Shown here: piece by piece, positions 26,082-34,326 of the stretch
Position numbering within the stretch: position 1 is the first letter of the stretch
Layout: the number at the start of each line of letters is the position of its first letter
Assembly (NCBI GenBank): GCA_029261855.1
Contig: JAJDAN010000003.1
Coordinates: forward strand, 142,819-206,818
Length of the DNA: 64,000 nt
Direction of reading: 5' to 3'
Source of the DNA: Deltaproteobacteria bacterium
GTDB lineage: Bacteria > Myxococcota_A > UBA9160 > UBA4427
Made by a program: the position numbers and the translations under genes
Notes under the pieces: generated by a model
Databases searched by the model: none
What the model was told of the DNA's origin: nothing
Seen by the model: only the letters and a program-made list of their open reading frames with translations

Positions 26082-27479
26082 GTGCGACGACCCCGACTCG
26101 TAACGAACCCCGGCATCCTCGGCCTCTGCGGCATCCTCCTCGCCGCCTTCGCCGGCGCGGACGCAGCCCTCGCCGACGAGACCTGCATGTCCCCCTACAT
26201 GGCCAAGATCACCGGGCAGGAGGACTACATCTACGTCTGGACCCTGGGCACTGAGGGCGTCGGGGACGGCCAGGACAAGCTCGTCACCGTGGACGCGAAC
26301 CCGGCCTCGAAGCAATACGGCAAGGTCGTGAACAGCCTATCCGTCGGCGGTCGCAACGAGGCGCACCATTCGGGTCTCACCGACGACCGCATGTACCTGT
26401 GGGCCGGCGGCCTCGACACCAACAAGATCTTCGTGTTCGACATCCACAGCGACCCCGAAAAGCCCAAGCTCACGAAAACCATCACCGACTTCACGGCCCG
26501 CAGCGGCGGAGTCGTCGGGCCGCACACCCACTACGCCCTGCCCGGCCGCATGCTGATCACCGGTCTGTCGAACAACAAGGACCACGGTGGTCGCACGGCC
26601 ATGGTCGAATACACCAACGACGGCGACTACGTCGCGACGCATTGGATGCCCACCGACGACGCTCTGGGTGGCGCCGTGAAGAGCGGGCAGTTCGCCGACG
26701 GCTACGGCTACGACGTGCGTGCCCTACCGCGACTCAACGTGCTCGTGACGTCGTCCTTCACGGGCTGGACCAACTACATGATGGACCTCGGCAAGATGCT
26801 CGCCGACTCCGAGGCCATGAAGCGCTTCGGGAATACGGTCACCATCTGGGACCTGCACACCCGCAAGCCGAAGAAGATCCTCGACGTACCCGGCGTGCCC
26901 CTCGAGATCCGTTGTGCGTGGGGGGAGGAGAACGACTGGTGCTTCACCAGCACCGCGCTGACCTCGCAGCTCTGGCTCATCTACCGGGACGACGCCGGCG
27001 AGTGGCAGTCGAAGGCCGTCGCCGACATCGCCGACCCGTCCAAGGTGCCCTTCCCCGTGGACATCTCCATCGCCGCCAACGACACGCTGCTGTGGGTGGA
27101 CACCTTCATGGACGGCACCGCGCGACTCTTCGACATCCGCGACCCGCACGCTCCCAAGCAGATCTACGAAAAGACGATCGGCAAGCAGCTCAACATGGTC
27201 TCCCAGAGCTGGGACGGCGAACGCCTCTACTTCACGTCGTCGCTGCTCGGGAACTGGGACAAGAAGGGGGACGACAACGAGCAGTACCTGAAGGCCTACC
27301 GATGGAACGGCAAGCAGCTCGAGCCGACCTTCTCGATCGACTTCACGGCCGAGAAGCTCGGGCGGCCGCACCAGATGCGCTTCGGCGCGCGCGCACTCTA
27401 TGGGCTTGCACCCAAGGCGCCGAGCCCCCAGGTGCAGGAACCCGCCGACGCGGAACAGGCGGTCGCGAAATCGCACTGA
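26082..27479 (+). CDS. mtoX: Selenium-binding-protein family / methanethiol oxidase (exported)
   Basis: A 465-residue SBP56-family protein starting at GTG with a perfect GGAGG site. It has a signal peptide (LGLCGILLAAFAGADAALA), and the mature part carries family blocks: DETCMSPYMAKITGQEDYIY, NEAHHSGLTDDRMYLWAGGL, GPHTHYALPGRMLITGLSN, KPKKILDVPGVPLEIRCAW and FPVDISIAANDTLLWVDTF, with the ending RPHQMRFGARALYGL. Bacterial exported members include the copper-dependent methanethiol oxidase MtoX, whose loci are known to carry SCO1/SenC and MauG genes. Here the next gene fuses exactly these. The His-rich sites (HHSG, HTHY) fit metal binding. It contains no in-frame UGA and is not a selenoprotein. 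The gene symbol follows context, and methanethiol activity is inferred. Confidence 0.88.
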   Translation: MRRPRLVTNPGILGLCGILLAAFAGADAALADETCMSPYMAKITGQEDYIYVWTLGTEGVGDGQDKLVTVDANPASKQYGKVVNSLSVGGRNEAHHSGLTDDRMYLWAGGLDTNKIFVFDIHSDPEKPKLTKTITDFTARSGGVVGPHTHYALPGRMLITGLSNNKDHGGRTAMVEYTNDGDYVATHWMPTDDALGGAVKSGQFADGYGYDVRALPRLNVLVTSSFTGWTNYMMDLGKMLADSEAMKRFGNTVTIWDLHTRKPKKILDVPGVPLEIRCAWGEENDWCFTSTALTSQLWLIYRDDAGEWQSKAVADIADPSKVPFPVDISIAANDTLLWVDTFMDGTARLFDIRDPHAPKQIYEKTIGKQLNMVSQSWDGERLYFTSSLLGNWDKKGDDNEQYLKAYRWNGKQLEPTFSIDFTAEKLGRPHQMRFGARALYGLAPKAPSPQVQEPADAEQAVAKSH

Positions 27480-27496
27480 AGGGGTTCGAGCCGAGC

Positions 27497-29446
27497 GTGT
27501 CGATCCGCGCCCTGTGTCTTGCGACGGCGCTGACCCTGAGTCTCCCGATGGGCGTCCTCGCACACGGCGGCGAGCACGCGGACGAGGACGAATCCGGCGC
27601 GGACGTGGCGCTCGCGCCGGGCTGGGGAGAGCTCGCTTTCTCGGCGCCGGTCCCCGGCAGCTATGCGCTGCCGCCGTTGTTCCCCGCTGCGGACGGCGCC
27701 GTCCTGACGAGCTCGGGAGAGGCGAGCAGCCTGCACCAGGAACTCGGCTCTGGCGTCGCCCTGTTGTCGTTCATCTACGCGAGCTGTAGCGACGTCAACG
27801 GTTGCCCCCTGGCGACCGCGGTCTTCCAGAAGCTGAGGGCGCGCCTCGCCCAGCGCCCCACGACGGCTGCACGCGTGCGCCTGGTGAGCCTGTCCTTCGA
27901 CCCGGAACGCGACACCCCGGACGTGATGCGGCGCTACGGCGAATCCTTCGAACGCGGAGGCCTCGCGTGGCGCTTCCTGACGACGACCGGGAGCGAGCAG
28001 CTCGCGCCTCTCCTCGACGCCTACGGCCAGAGCCTGGTACGCGAGGTCGACGCCGAAGGGAACGAACGCGACCCGATCGCCCACATCCTGCGCGTCTTCC
28101 TGGTGGACGGTGAGAAGCGCGTTCGCAACGTCTATACGGTCTCCTACCTGCACCCCGACACCCTGATCGCTGACCTCGAGACGATCCTGTTGGAAGCCGA
28201 CGCGGGCGCCCCGGACGCGACGCCCAGTCCCGCACCGGCGATCGCAGCCTCGACCCGCGGCTCCGGCGACGACCGGACCGGCTATGCCAGCCCGGACTAC
28301 CGCAGCCGCTCGGTGTCACTCGCCGCGCGACGCGGCGTCCCCGCGGACCTGGCAGGGCGACTCGAATCACCGCCGCTCGGCCTGCCGCCGCCCGAGTTTC
28401 CCAGCGACAACCCGCCGACCCCCGCGAAGATCGCCCTGGGCCGCATGCTCTTCTTCGACCGCCGGCTGTCCCACAACGAGACCTTCTCCTGCGCGATGTG
28501 CCACATCCCGGAGCAGGGATTCGCAAACAACGAGCTGGCCACGGCCGTCGGCATCGAGGGGCGCAGCGTTCGCCGCAACGCGCCGACGATCCTCAACGTG
28601 GCCTATGTCGAGAAGCTCTTTCACGACGGACGCGAAGGCCGCCTCGAAAATCAGGTCTGGGGTCCCCTGCTCGCGCGCAACGAGATGGGGAATCCGTCCA
28701 TCGGCGCCGTGCTCGACCGCGTCGCAAGCGACCCTGGCTACACGGAACGCTTCGACGAAGCGTTCCCCGGTCGCGGCCTCAGCGTCGAGACCCTCGGCAT
28801 GGCGCTCGCCAGCTACGAACGCAGCCTGCTCTCCGGCGACTCCCCGTTCGACCGCTGGCAGAGCGGCAGCGACGCCGGGAGTCCCGCCGCGCGCCGGGGG
28901 TTCGCACTCTTCACCGGTCGCGCGGGCTGCAACGCCTGTCACCCCGTCACTTCGCCCCTCTTCAGCGACGGAGCCTTCCACAATACCGGGATCGGCTTCG
29001 CGAGGTCGATGGAACTGTCCACGCGAGGTTCGAGTGAACCGAGCGACTCGGGGACGCAACGAATCCAGGTCGCGCCCGGCAGCTTCCTCGAAGTCGAGCG
29101 TTCGATCACCGCGAAGGTCGCGGAGCCGCCGGCCAGCGATCTCGGACGCTACGAGATCACCGGCGACCCAGCGGACCGCTGGCGCTATCGCACGCCGACC
29201 CTTCGCAACGTGGGGCGCACCGCCCCGTACATGCACGACGGCTCGCTGGCGACCCTCGAGGACGTCGTCTCCTTCTACGATCGCGGTGGCGTTCCGAACG
29301 AGGGGCTCGATCCGCGCATCCGCCCCCTCGGGCTGTCCGCGACTGAAGCAGCCGACCTGGCCGCGTTCCTCGAGAGCCTGACCGGCTCGGACCTGGAGAC
29401 GCTGGTTTCGGACGCGTTCGCGGCCCCGGTGGGCGAGCGAGAATGA
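27497..29446 (+). CDS. SCO1/SenC - MauG-type diheme cytochrome fusion
   Basis: A 649-residue exported fusion starting at GTG 27497, 17 bases after mtoX. After the signal peptide and a His-rich HGGEHADEDE stretch, a SCO1/SenC thioredoxin-fold domain spans about 55-235, with Cys97 and Cys103 in SCSDVNGCP and His196 in DPIAHILRVF, matching the Cys-Cys-His copper site. A linker of about 60 residues leads into a diheme cytochrome c peroxidase/MauG domain (about 295-645) with heme motifs CAMCH (332-336) and CNACH (478-482) and the late TPTLRNVGRTAPYMHDGS block. It probably loads copper into, and oxidatively matures, the methanethiol oxidase in the periplasm. Normally these are two separate proteins. 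Confidence 0.9.
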   Translation: MSIRALCLATALTLSLPMGVLAHGGEHADEDESGADVALAPGWGELAFSAPVPGSYALPPLFPAADGAVLTSSGEASSLHQELGSGVALLSFIYASCSDVNGCPLATAVFQKLRARLAQRPTTAARVRLVSLSFDPERDTPDVMRRYGESFERGGLAWRFLTTTGSEQLAPLLDAYGQSLVREVDAEGNERDPIAHILRVFLVDGEKRVRNVYTVSYLHPDTLIADLETILLEADAGAPDATPSPAPAIAASTRGSGDDRTGYASPDYRSRSVSLAARRGVPADLAGRLESPPLGLPPPEFPSDNPPTPAKIALGRMLFFDRRLSHNETFSCAMCHIPEQGFANNELATAVGIEGRSVRRNAPTILNVAYVEKLFHDGREGRLENQVWGPLLARNEMGNPSIGAVLDRVASDPGYTERFDEAFPGRGLSVETLGMALASYERSLLSGDSPFDRWQSGSDAGSPAARRGFALFTGRAGCNACHPVTSPLFSDGAFHNTGIGFARSMELSTRGSSEPSDSGTQRIQVAPGSFLEVERSITAKVAEPPASDLGRYEITGDPADRWRYRTPTLRNVGRTAPYMHDGSLATLEDVVSFYDRGGVPNEGLDPRIRPLGLSATEAADLAAFLESLTGSDLETLVSDAFAAPVGERE

Positions 29447-29578
29447 TCGGGGGTCCAGAGCCGCCCCAATCGGTTCTTGCCATGGAGAGCCGGAAGAGCG
29501 TAGGATCGACACCCCACTGTCGACACCGAATCTCGGCCCGGCACATCCATCCGAATGCACCCGCGGAGAGCCTCGATC

Positions 29579-31906
29579 ATGTCCCAGAAGCAACACTCTC
29601 GTCCTTCCCATTCCGCTCGTCCCACTCGTCTCGCGACCCTCGCGCTCTTCGTGAGCGCTCTCTTCCTGATGGGCATCGGGCCAATGCAGTGCCGGATCTC
29701 GGACCTCTTCAAGATCGAGGTCCTGTCGAGCCCCGCGGAGTACGTAAGCGGCGGCGACGCGCGCGTGGCCATCGAGGTTCCCGCGTTCATTCCGCTCTCA
29801 TGGGTCACGGTTGCCCTCAACGGCGCCGACATCACCGACGCATTCGACTACGACCCGGCGACCGGGAAGCTGGAGGGTGTGGTGACGGGTCTCGCCGTCG
29901 GCGAGAACGTGCTGGCCGTCCAGGCCATCAAGGGAGGCAGCGGAAACAAGCGCAAGCTTTCCGTCCAGATCCTCACGAATCACCCGGCCAGCGGCCCGAT
30001 CTTCTCCGGTCCGCAGCAGGAGCCCTTCCTGTGCGCCGACGACGGCGACCGCGCCAACGCAGAGCTGGGGCCCGTAGTCGACGAGGACTGCACGATCGAG
30101 ACCGTCGTGTCCTTCAAGTACCGCACCACGAGTGGCGGCTGGGCCGACTACGACCCCGACGCTCCGACTCCCGCCGACCTGGCACAGACGACCACGATGG
30201 ACGGCGACACCGTCGACTACATCGTGCGCTGGGAGCGCGGCACCATCAACCGCTTCATCTACTCGATCGCCGTGCTGTCGCCGAACGCGCAGGAAGTCGA
30301 CGCAGCCGACCTGTCGGCCTGGAATCAGCGCCTCATCTACTACTTCCAGGGCGGCGTGGCCATCGGCCACTACCAGGGCGACCCGAGCCGTTCGCGCATG
30401 CTCTACGACTACGGTCTCGGCAAGGGCTACGCGGTGGCCTACTCCACCGGCACCAAGACGGGCACCCACTACAACCTCGAGCTGGGCGGCGAGACCGCCA
30501 TCATGGTGAAGGACCGCTTCGTGTCCGGCTACGCCAACCCGGACTACACCGTGGGCGTCGGCGGATCCGGCGGCGGCATCCAGCAGTACGTGTACGGGCA
30601 GAACCACAAGGGCCTGATCGACGCGGGCGTGCCCCAGTATTCCTATCCGGACATGCTCACCCAGACGATCCACATCGGGGACTGCGAGCTGCTCGAACGC
30701 TGGATGGACTTCCAGACGGTGCTCGGCAACCCGAAGTGGGCGAACTGGGAAAACCGAACCGAAATCGAGGGACTCAACGCCATCAACGGGTTCCCGAATC
30801 CGTATCTGGCGCTTCTGCCCTTCCTGCCCCCGGGCTCGAGCGAATGCGTCAGTGCCTGGCGCGGACTCTCGCCCCTCGTCCTCAATCCCCACTTCGGCAC
30901 CGTGCCGGGCATCTCACCCGCCGACCAGGCCAGCACCGAGTGGACCCACTACGGTGACGCCATCAACATCTACGGCGTCGCCGCGGACGGCTTCGCGGCC
31001 AGCACCTGGGACAACGTGGGCGTGCAGTACGGACTCGGGGCCCTCAAGTCGGGCTTCATCGGTGCGGCCGAGTTCATCGACCTGAACTCCAACGCGGGGT
31101 CGTGGAAGAACGAGCCCGAGATGGTCCAGGAGGGTTGCCCGTTCCTGTCCTTCCTGTGCCCGAACCCGGCGGACCTCGCGGGTCTGCCGATCTTCCCGGA
31201 CATCTACCCGAACCTGCTGGACCCGTGGAGCTGGCGGAACATGAACACGTCGCCGGACTTCGGCGCTACGCCGGGCCCCCGCAAGGAAGCCGACCCCGGT
31301 GCCATCGAGGCCGCCTACGAACACGGGCACGTGAACATCGGCGACATCCAGATCCCGCTGATCGACTGGCGGAACTACCTGGAAGACGAGCTGGACATGC
31401 ACAACTCCCACCAGTCCTTCGCCGCGCGCCAGCGACTGCTCAACTACGACGGCGACGCCTCGAACCAGGTCATCTGGTTCACCGACCTCCGCAACTTCGA
31501 CCAGACGCCGATGGCCTTCGAGGTCATCGACGAGTGGATGCGGAACATCCAGGCCAACCCCTGGAAGGGTGTCGCGAACAACAAGCCCGCAGCGGCGGTG
31601 GACAGCTGCTTCGACCCCGACGGCAACCTGATCTACGCCGGGGAAGACGCCTGGGCCGGCATCCTCGACAACGAGCCGGACGGACCCTGCACCCAGGAGA
31701 TGCCGGTCTACTCGACGTCGCGGATCGTGGCGGGTGCGCCGATCACCGGCGACATCTTCAAGTGCCACCTGATGTCCATCGACGACGCCATCGCGGCGGG
31801 CGTCTACGGCGGCGTGGTCTTCGATGCCGGGCAACGCGCCCAGCTCGACGCGATCTTCCCGACTGGCGTCTGCGACCACTCGAAGGGAGACGCGCGCAGG
31901 CCCTGA
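29579..31906 (+). CDS. DUF6351-family secreted protein
   Basis: A 775-residue exported protein. The signal peptide (RLATLALFVSALFLMGI) is followed by an Ig-like N-terminal domain (IEVLSSPAEYVSGGDARVAI through VGENVLAVQAIKGG). The large remainder contains a hydrolase-like elbow VGGSGGGIQQYVYGQNHKGL, many Trp/Tyr residues and paired Cys. The sequence style matches DUF6351, a family found in organisms that degrade steroids or polyhydroxyalkanoates, but its activity is not established to my knowledge. ATG 29579 (GGAGAG upstream) is preferred to ATG 29555. The 132-base gap before it has no visible gene. The stop is 9 bases from the convergent small protein. Confidence 0.82.
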   Translation: MSQKQHSRPSHSARPTRLATLALFVSALFLMGIGPMQCRISDLFKIEVLSSPAEYVSGGDARVAIEVPAFIPLSWVTVALNGADITDAFDYDPATGKLEGVVTGLAVGENVLAVQAIKGGSGNKRKLSVQILTNHPASGPIFSGPQQEPFLCADDGDRANAELGPVVDEDCTIETVVSFKYRTTSGGWADYDPDAPTPADLAQTTTMDGDTVDYIVRWERGTINRFIYSIAVLSPNAQEVDAADLSAWNQRLIYYFQGGVAIGHYQGDPSRSRMLYDYGLGKGYAVAYSTGTKTGTHYNLELGGETAIMVKDRFVSGYANPDYTVGVGGSGGGIQQYVYGQNHKGLIDAGVPQYSYPDMLTQTIHIGDCELLERWMDFQTVLGNPKWANWENRTEIEGLNAINGFPNPYLALLPFLPPGSSECVSAWRGLSPLVLNPHFGTVPGISPADQASTEWTHYGDAINIYGVAADGFAASTWDNVGVQYGLGALKSGFIGAAEFIDLNSNAGSWKNEPEMVQEGCPFLSFLCPNPADLAGLPIFPDIYPNLLDPWSWRNMNTSPDFGATPGPRKEADPGAIEAAYEHGHVNIGDIQIPLIDWRNYLEDELDMHNSHQSFAARQRLLNYDGDASNQVIWFTDLRNFDQTPMAFEVIDEWMRNIQANPWKGVANNKPAAAVDSCFDPDGNLIYAGEDAWAGILDNEPDGPCTQEMPVYSTSRIVAGAPITGDIFKCHLMSIDDAIAAGVYGGVVFDAGQRAQLDAIFPTGVCDHSKGDARRP

Positions 31907-31915
31907 CGCTTCCGG

Positions 31916-32323
31916 CTACCAGGCCCGCTCTTCGAGCAGCACGAACAGGCTCTCGCCGCCCTGGGCGGCGCGGACCGCCTCGCGCAGATCTGTCAGGCAA
32001 GTCGTCAGCTCGAAGAGATCCGCGTCGAGGCTCGTCTCGGCGTGCTTCAGCCAGCGCTCGGCGACGTCTTCGATCTCGGCGTCGCCGAGGGCGGCGACGC
32101 GGCGCGTAAGGTCCCGGCCCAGCTCCCACACCGGGAAGGACCGACAAGTGGCGTCGCGCAACGGGCGTGCGCGACGCTCGATGTCGAGCACCTGCGCGAG
32201 CCCCGCCAGGGGCGACGGGTCTTCGAGACGGAGCGGGGCGGCGGCCGGATCCACGGGCAGATCGTGACTCGACGTGACGCCAAGGGCGTCCCCCCCGCGG
32301 GCGAGGAAGAAGAGTGCATCCAT
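31916..32323 (-). CDS. Hypothetical protein (135 aa)
   Basis: I do not recognise this protein. It starts MDALFFLARGGDALGV and is followed by a Pro-rich stretch. The second half is strongly helical (VWELGRDLTRRVAALGDAEI, EDVAERWLKHAETSLDADLF, ELTTCLTDLREAVRAAQ) and ends LFVLLEERAW. There is no signal peptide or membrane span, so it should be cytosolic. Codon usage looks like its neighbours, and the frame fills the space between a convergent gene and a co-directional methyltransferase 54 bases upstream, which supports it being real. Confidence 0.6.
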   Translation of the reverse strand: MDALFFLARGGDALGVTSSHDLPVDPAAAPLRLEDPSPLAGLAQVLDIERRARPLRDATCRSFPVWELGRDLTRRVAALGDAEIEDVAERWLKHAETSLDADLFELTTCLTDLREAVRAAQGGESLFVLLEERAW

Positions 32324-32377
32324 GCAGGGTCTATCGGCACGACCCGCGGGATCTTCAGAGCCGCGACGGGGCGCGCC

Positions 32378-33094
32378 CTACTTCTTGCGCAGCTTGAGCG
32401 CAAAGCGGTCGGTGTTGCCGCGCAGTCCCGGCGCAAACACGTTCTGGCTGTGATCGTCGGCGGGATTGGCGAGCACCTCGCTCTCGGCCACCAGCGTGAA
32501 TCCGCTCTTGGCAATCACATCGAGGGCCTGCTGCTTCTGCATCCGGTGCAGCTTCGCGTTGTCCTGGTCCGGCACGCCGTCGTGATCAATGATCCCGAAG
32601 ATCGCGCCCGGCTTGAGCTTGCGATGCACCGCGGCCAGGAATGCGAGCGTCGCCTCTTCGCCACCGCTGTTGTAGATGTCGTGGAAGTTGAGCGCGGTGA
32701 TCGCGACGTCGACGGTGCCGTCGGGGACGGGAAGATCCGCAAGCTCGCTATCCAGTCGCTTGACGTTGGGTAAGCGGTCGTCCGCGAGCCGCGCGCTCAG
32801 CGCCTTGTCGTTCGCGCCGTCGCGGATCTTCAGGACGAACTCGTTGTTCTGGGCGTAGACCTGCCCCTCGGGCCCGACCGCTTCCGACAGCACCTCGGTG
32901 TACCAACCGCCGGCGGCGATCACGTCGAGCACCGTCATGCCCGGCGCGACGCCCAGGAAAGCCAGGATCTCCGCAGGCTTGCGGCCGGCGTCGCGGGCCG
33001 TGTCGTCGGCACTGCGGCCGGCCAACTGGACGCCGGCGGTCAGCGCGATGGCAGACACGAGCAGAACGGCAGTGGATCGGGCATTTCGGGTCAT
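32378..33094 (-). CDS. Exported class I SAM-dependent methyltransferase-like protein
   Basis: A 238-residue protein of the predicted-methyltransferase group that carries a signal peptide (RSTAVLLVSAIALTAGVQLA). The Rossmann motif I is VLDVIAAGGWYTEVLSEAVG, slightly altered from the usual E/DxGxGxG. Later motifs include VDVAITALNFHDIYN and LKPGAIFGIIDHDG. Export of a SAM-dependent enzyme is puzzling because SAM is cytosolic; the family is known for this and its role is unclear. The ATG has GGAG upstream. It is divergent from the UPF0178 gene (103 bases). Confidence 0.85.
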   Translation of the reverse strand: MTRNARSTAVLLVSAIALTAGVQLAGRSADDTARDAGRKPAEILAFLGVAPGMTVLDVIAAGGWYTEVLSEAVGPEGQVYAQNNEFVLKIRDGANDKALSARLADDRLPNVKRLDSELADLPVPDGTVDVAITALNFHDIYNSGGEEATLAFLAAVHRKLKPGAIFGIIDHDGVPDQDNAKLHRMQKQQALDVIAKSGFTLVAESEVLANPADDHSQNVFAPGLRGNTDRFALKLRKK

Positions 33095-33197
33095 GTTCCG
33101 GGGCTCCTGGGTAGGACGGGATCTTCGCGCTTGGATGCCGGCGAACGGGACCCGGTTCGCGCATTCTTCTCGTTTCGAGAGCGATAGGATGAGAGTT

Positions 33198-33647
33198 ATG
33201 ACCGAGATCTTCATCGACGCCGACGCCTGCCCGGTGAAAGACGAGATCTACGACGTGGCCGCTCGACTGGGTTTGCCTGTCGTCGTGGTCGCAAACCAAC
33301 GCATGCGGGTACCCAGCGGGGCGGAGATGGTCGTCGTAGAAGAAGGTCCCGACGCCGCGGACGACTGGATCGCAGAGGAGATTCGTCGCGGCGACATCGT
33401 CGTGACTGCGGACATCCCGCTGGCAGCTCGCTGTCTCGAGGTCGGCGCCTTCGCTCTGGGTACCCACGGTCGCGAGTTCACCGAAGATTCGATCGGCGGC
33501 GCGCTCGCCACCCGCGACATCAAGGCATCCATTCGCGAAGCGGGTGGCACCGCGGGCGGACCTCCTCCCCTCTCGGCGCGCGCGCGCTCGCGCTTCGCCG
33601 GCGAGCTCGACCGGCTGGCCCAGCGTGCGCTGCGAGAGAGTGCCTAG
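33198..33647 (+). CDS. UPF0178 (YaiI/YqxD) family protein
   Basis: A 149-residue cytosolic protein of the YaiI/YqxD family, with a PIN-like fold. Signatures are the start EIFIDADACPVKDEIYDVA, the middle DAADDWIAEEIRRGDIVVT, TADIPLAARC, and the late LATRDIKASIREAGG. The acidic residues in DADACP and TADIPL fit a metal site, but no function is established. ATG 33198 is the usual start; ATG 33189 in the same frame would add three residues. It is convergent with the PPOX gene. Confidence 0.93.
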   Translation: MTEIFIDADACPVKDEIYDVAARLGLPVVVVANQRMRVPSGAEMVVVEEGPDAADDWIAEEIRRGDIVVTADIPLAARCLEVGAFALGTHGREFTEDSIGGALATRDIKASIREAGGTAGGPPPLSARARSRFAGELDRLAQRALRESA

Positions 33648-33659
33648 CGCGACCGCTGT

Positions 33660-34283
33660 CTAGAGGTTGTCCCGGTAGTCCGCATCAATGGCGTCGTCGA
33701 AGGAACGCGCCGCCTTGGCGTCCGCCCCGACCTTCTTGGCGAACATCTCGCCGAACGAGACGCGATGCTTCTCGGGCCAGGCCGTCGGCTGCCAGAGCTT
33801 CGACCGGATCAGGGCCTTGCCACAATGAAAGAAGCACTCGTCCACGTGGACGCGGATGGCGAGGACGGCGGGTCGCCCACGCGCCTCGAGACGCGCGAGC
33901 AGCTCGGGGTCCTTCGTCAGCTCAGCACGGCCATTCACGCGCAGCGTCTCGGTCGTCCCGGGGATCATGAAGATCAGGCCGACTCGCGGGTTCGCGAGGA
34001 TGTTGAGGTGCCCGTAGACGAGCTTGTTGCCCGGCCGGTCGGGAATCACCAGGGTCTGTTCGTCTTCGACGAGCACGAAGCCCGGACCGTCGCCCTTGGG
34101 CGACGCATCGAGGTTTCCCTCGAGATCGGAAGTCGCCAGCACCAGGAACGGCACCTTCGAGAGAAAGTCGACGGCGAACTCGTCGAGCCGCTTCTCGTTC
34201 TTCATCTCGATCCCGGGAAGCTGGTCGCCCACCACCGCGCGGAGCGCTTCGACGTCTCGGATGGCGTGGTCCTCAGTGCTCAT
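33660..34283 (-). CDS. Pyridoxamine-phosphate-oxidase-family FMN protein (MSMEG_1061-like)
   Basis: A 207-residue split-barrel flavoprotein. Features are FLSKVPFLVLATSDLEGNLD, ASPKGDGPGFVLVEDEQTLV and IPDRPGNKLVYGHLNILANP, followed by VGLIFMIPGTTETLRVNGRA, the classic FMN-binding strands of the PPOX group. The CFFHCGKALIRSKLW stretch is typical of the MSMEG_1061-like subgroup. Substrate is unknown. Its start codon lies in a 19-bp duplication that also covers the stop of the upstream ASST-like gene, so the ribosome site GGAGAAAACAGCC is present twice. Confidence 0.9.
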   Translation of the reverse strand: MSTEDHAIRDVEALRAVVGDQLPGIEMKNEKRLDEFAVDFLSKVPFLVLATSDLEGNLDASPKGDGPGFVLVEDEQTLVIPDRPGNKLVYGHLNILANPRVGLIFMIPGTTETLRVNGRAELTKDPELLARLEARGRPAVLAIRVHVDECFFHCGKALIRSKLWQPTAWPEKHRVSFGEMFAKKVGADAKAARSFDDAIDADYRDNL

Positions 34284-34326
34284 GGCTGTTTTCTCCGCTC
34301 ATGGCTGTTTTCTCCGCTCATGGCTG
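34278..34326 (-). repeat. 19-bp tandem repeat carrying a ribosome site, start and stop
   Basis: On the minus strand the unit GGAGAAAACAGCCATGAGC is present twice (34278-34296, 34297-34315) with a partial third copy to 34326. One copy holds the GGAG and ATG of the PPOX gene. The other ends the ASST-like gene (TGA at 34299-34301) and holds a second ATG at 34302 that opens a 9-codon frame ending past the true start. Confidence 0.9.

Noticed and set aside
26082..27479. Selenium-binding protein as a selenoprotein
   Set aside because: No in-frame UGA is present. The family name refers to selenium binding; the MtoX-type copper enzyme role fits the context.
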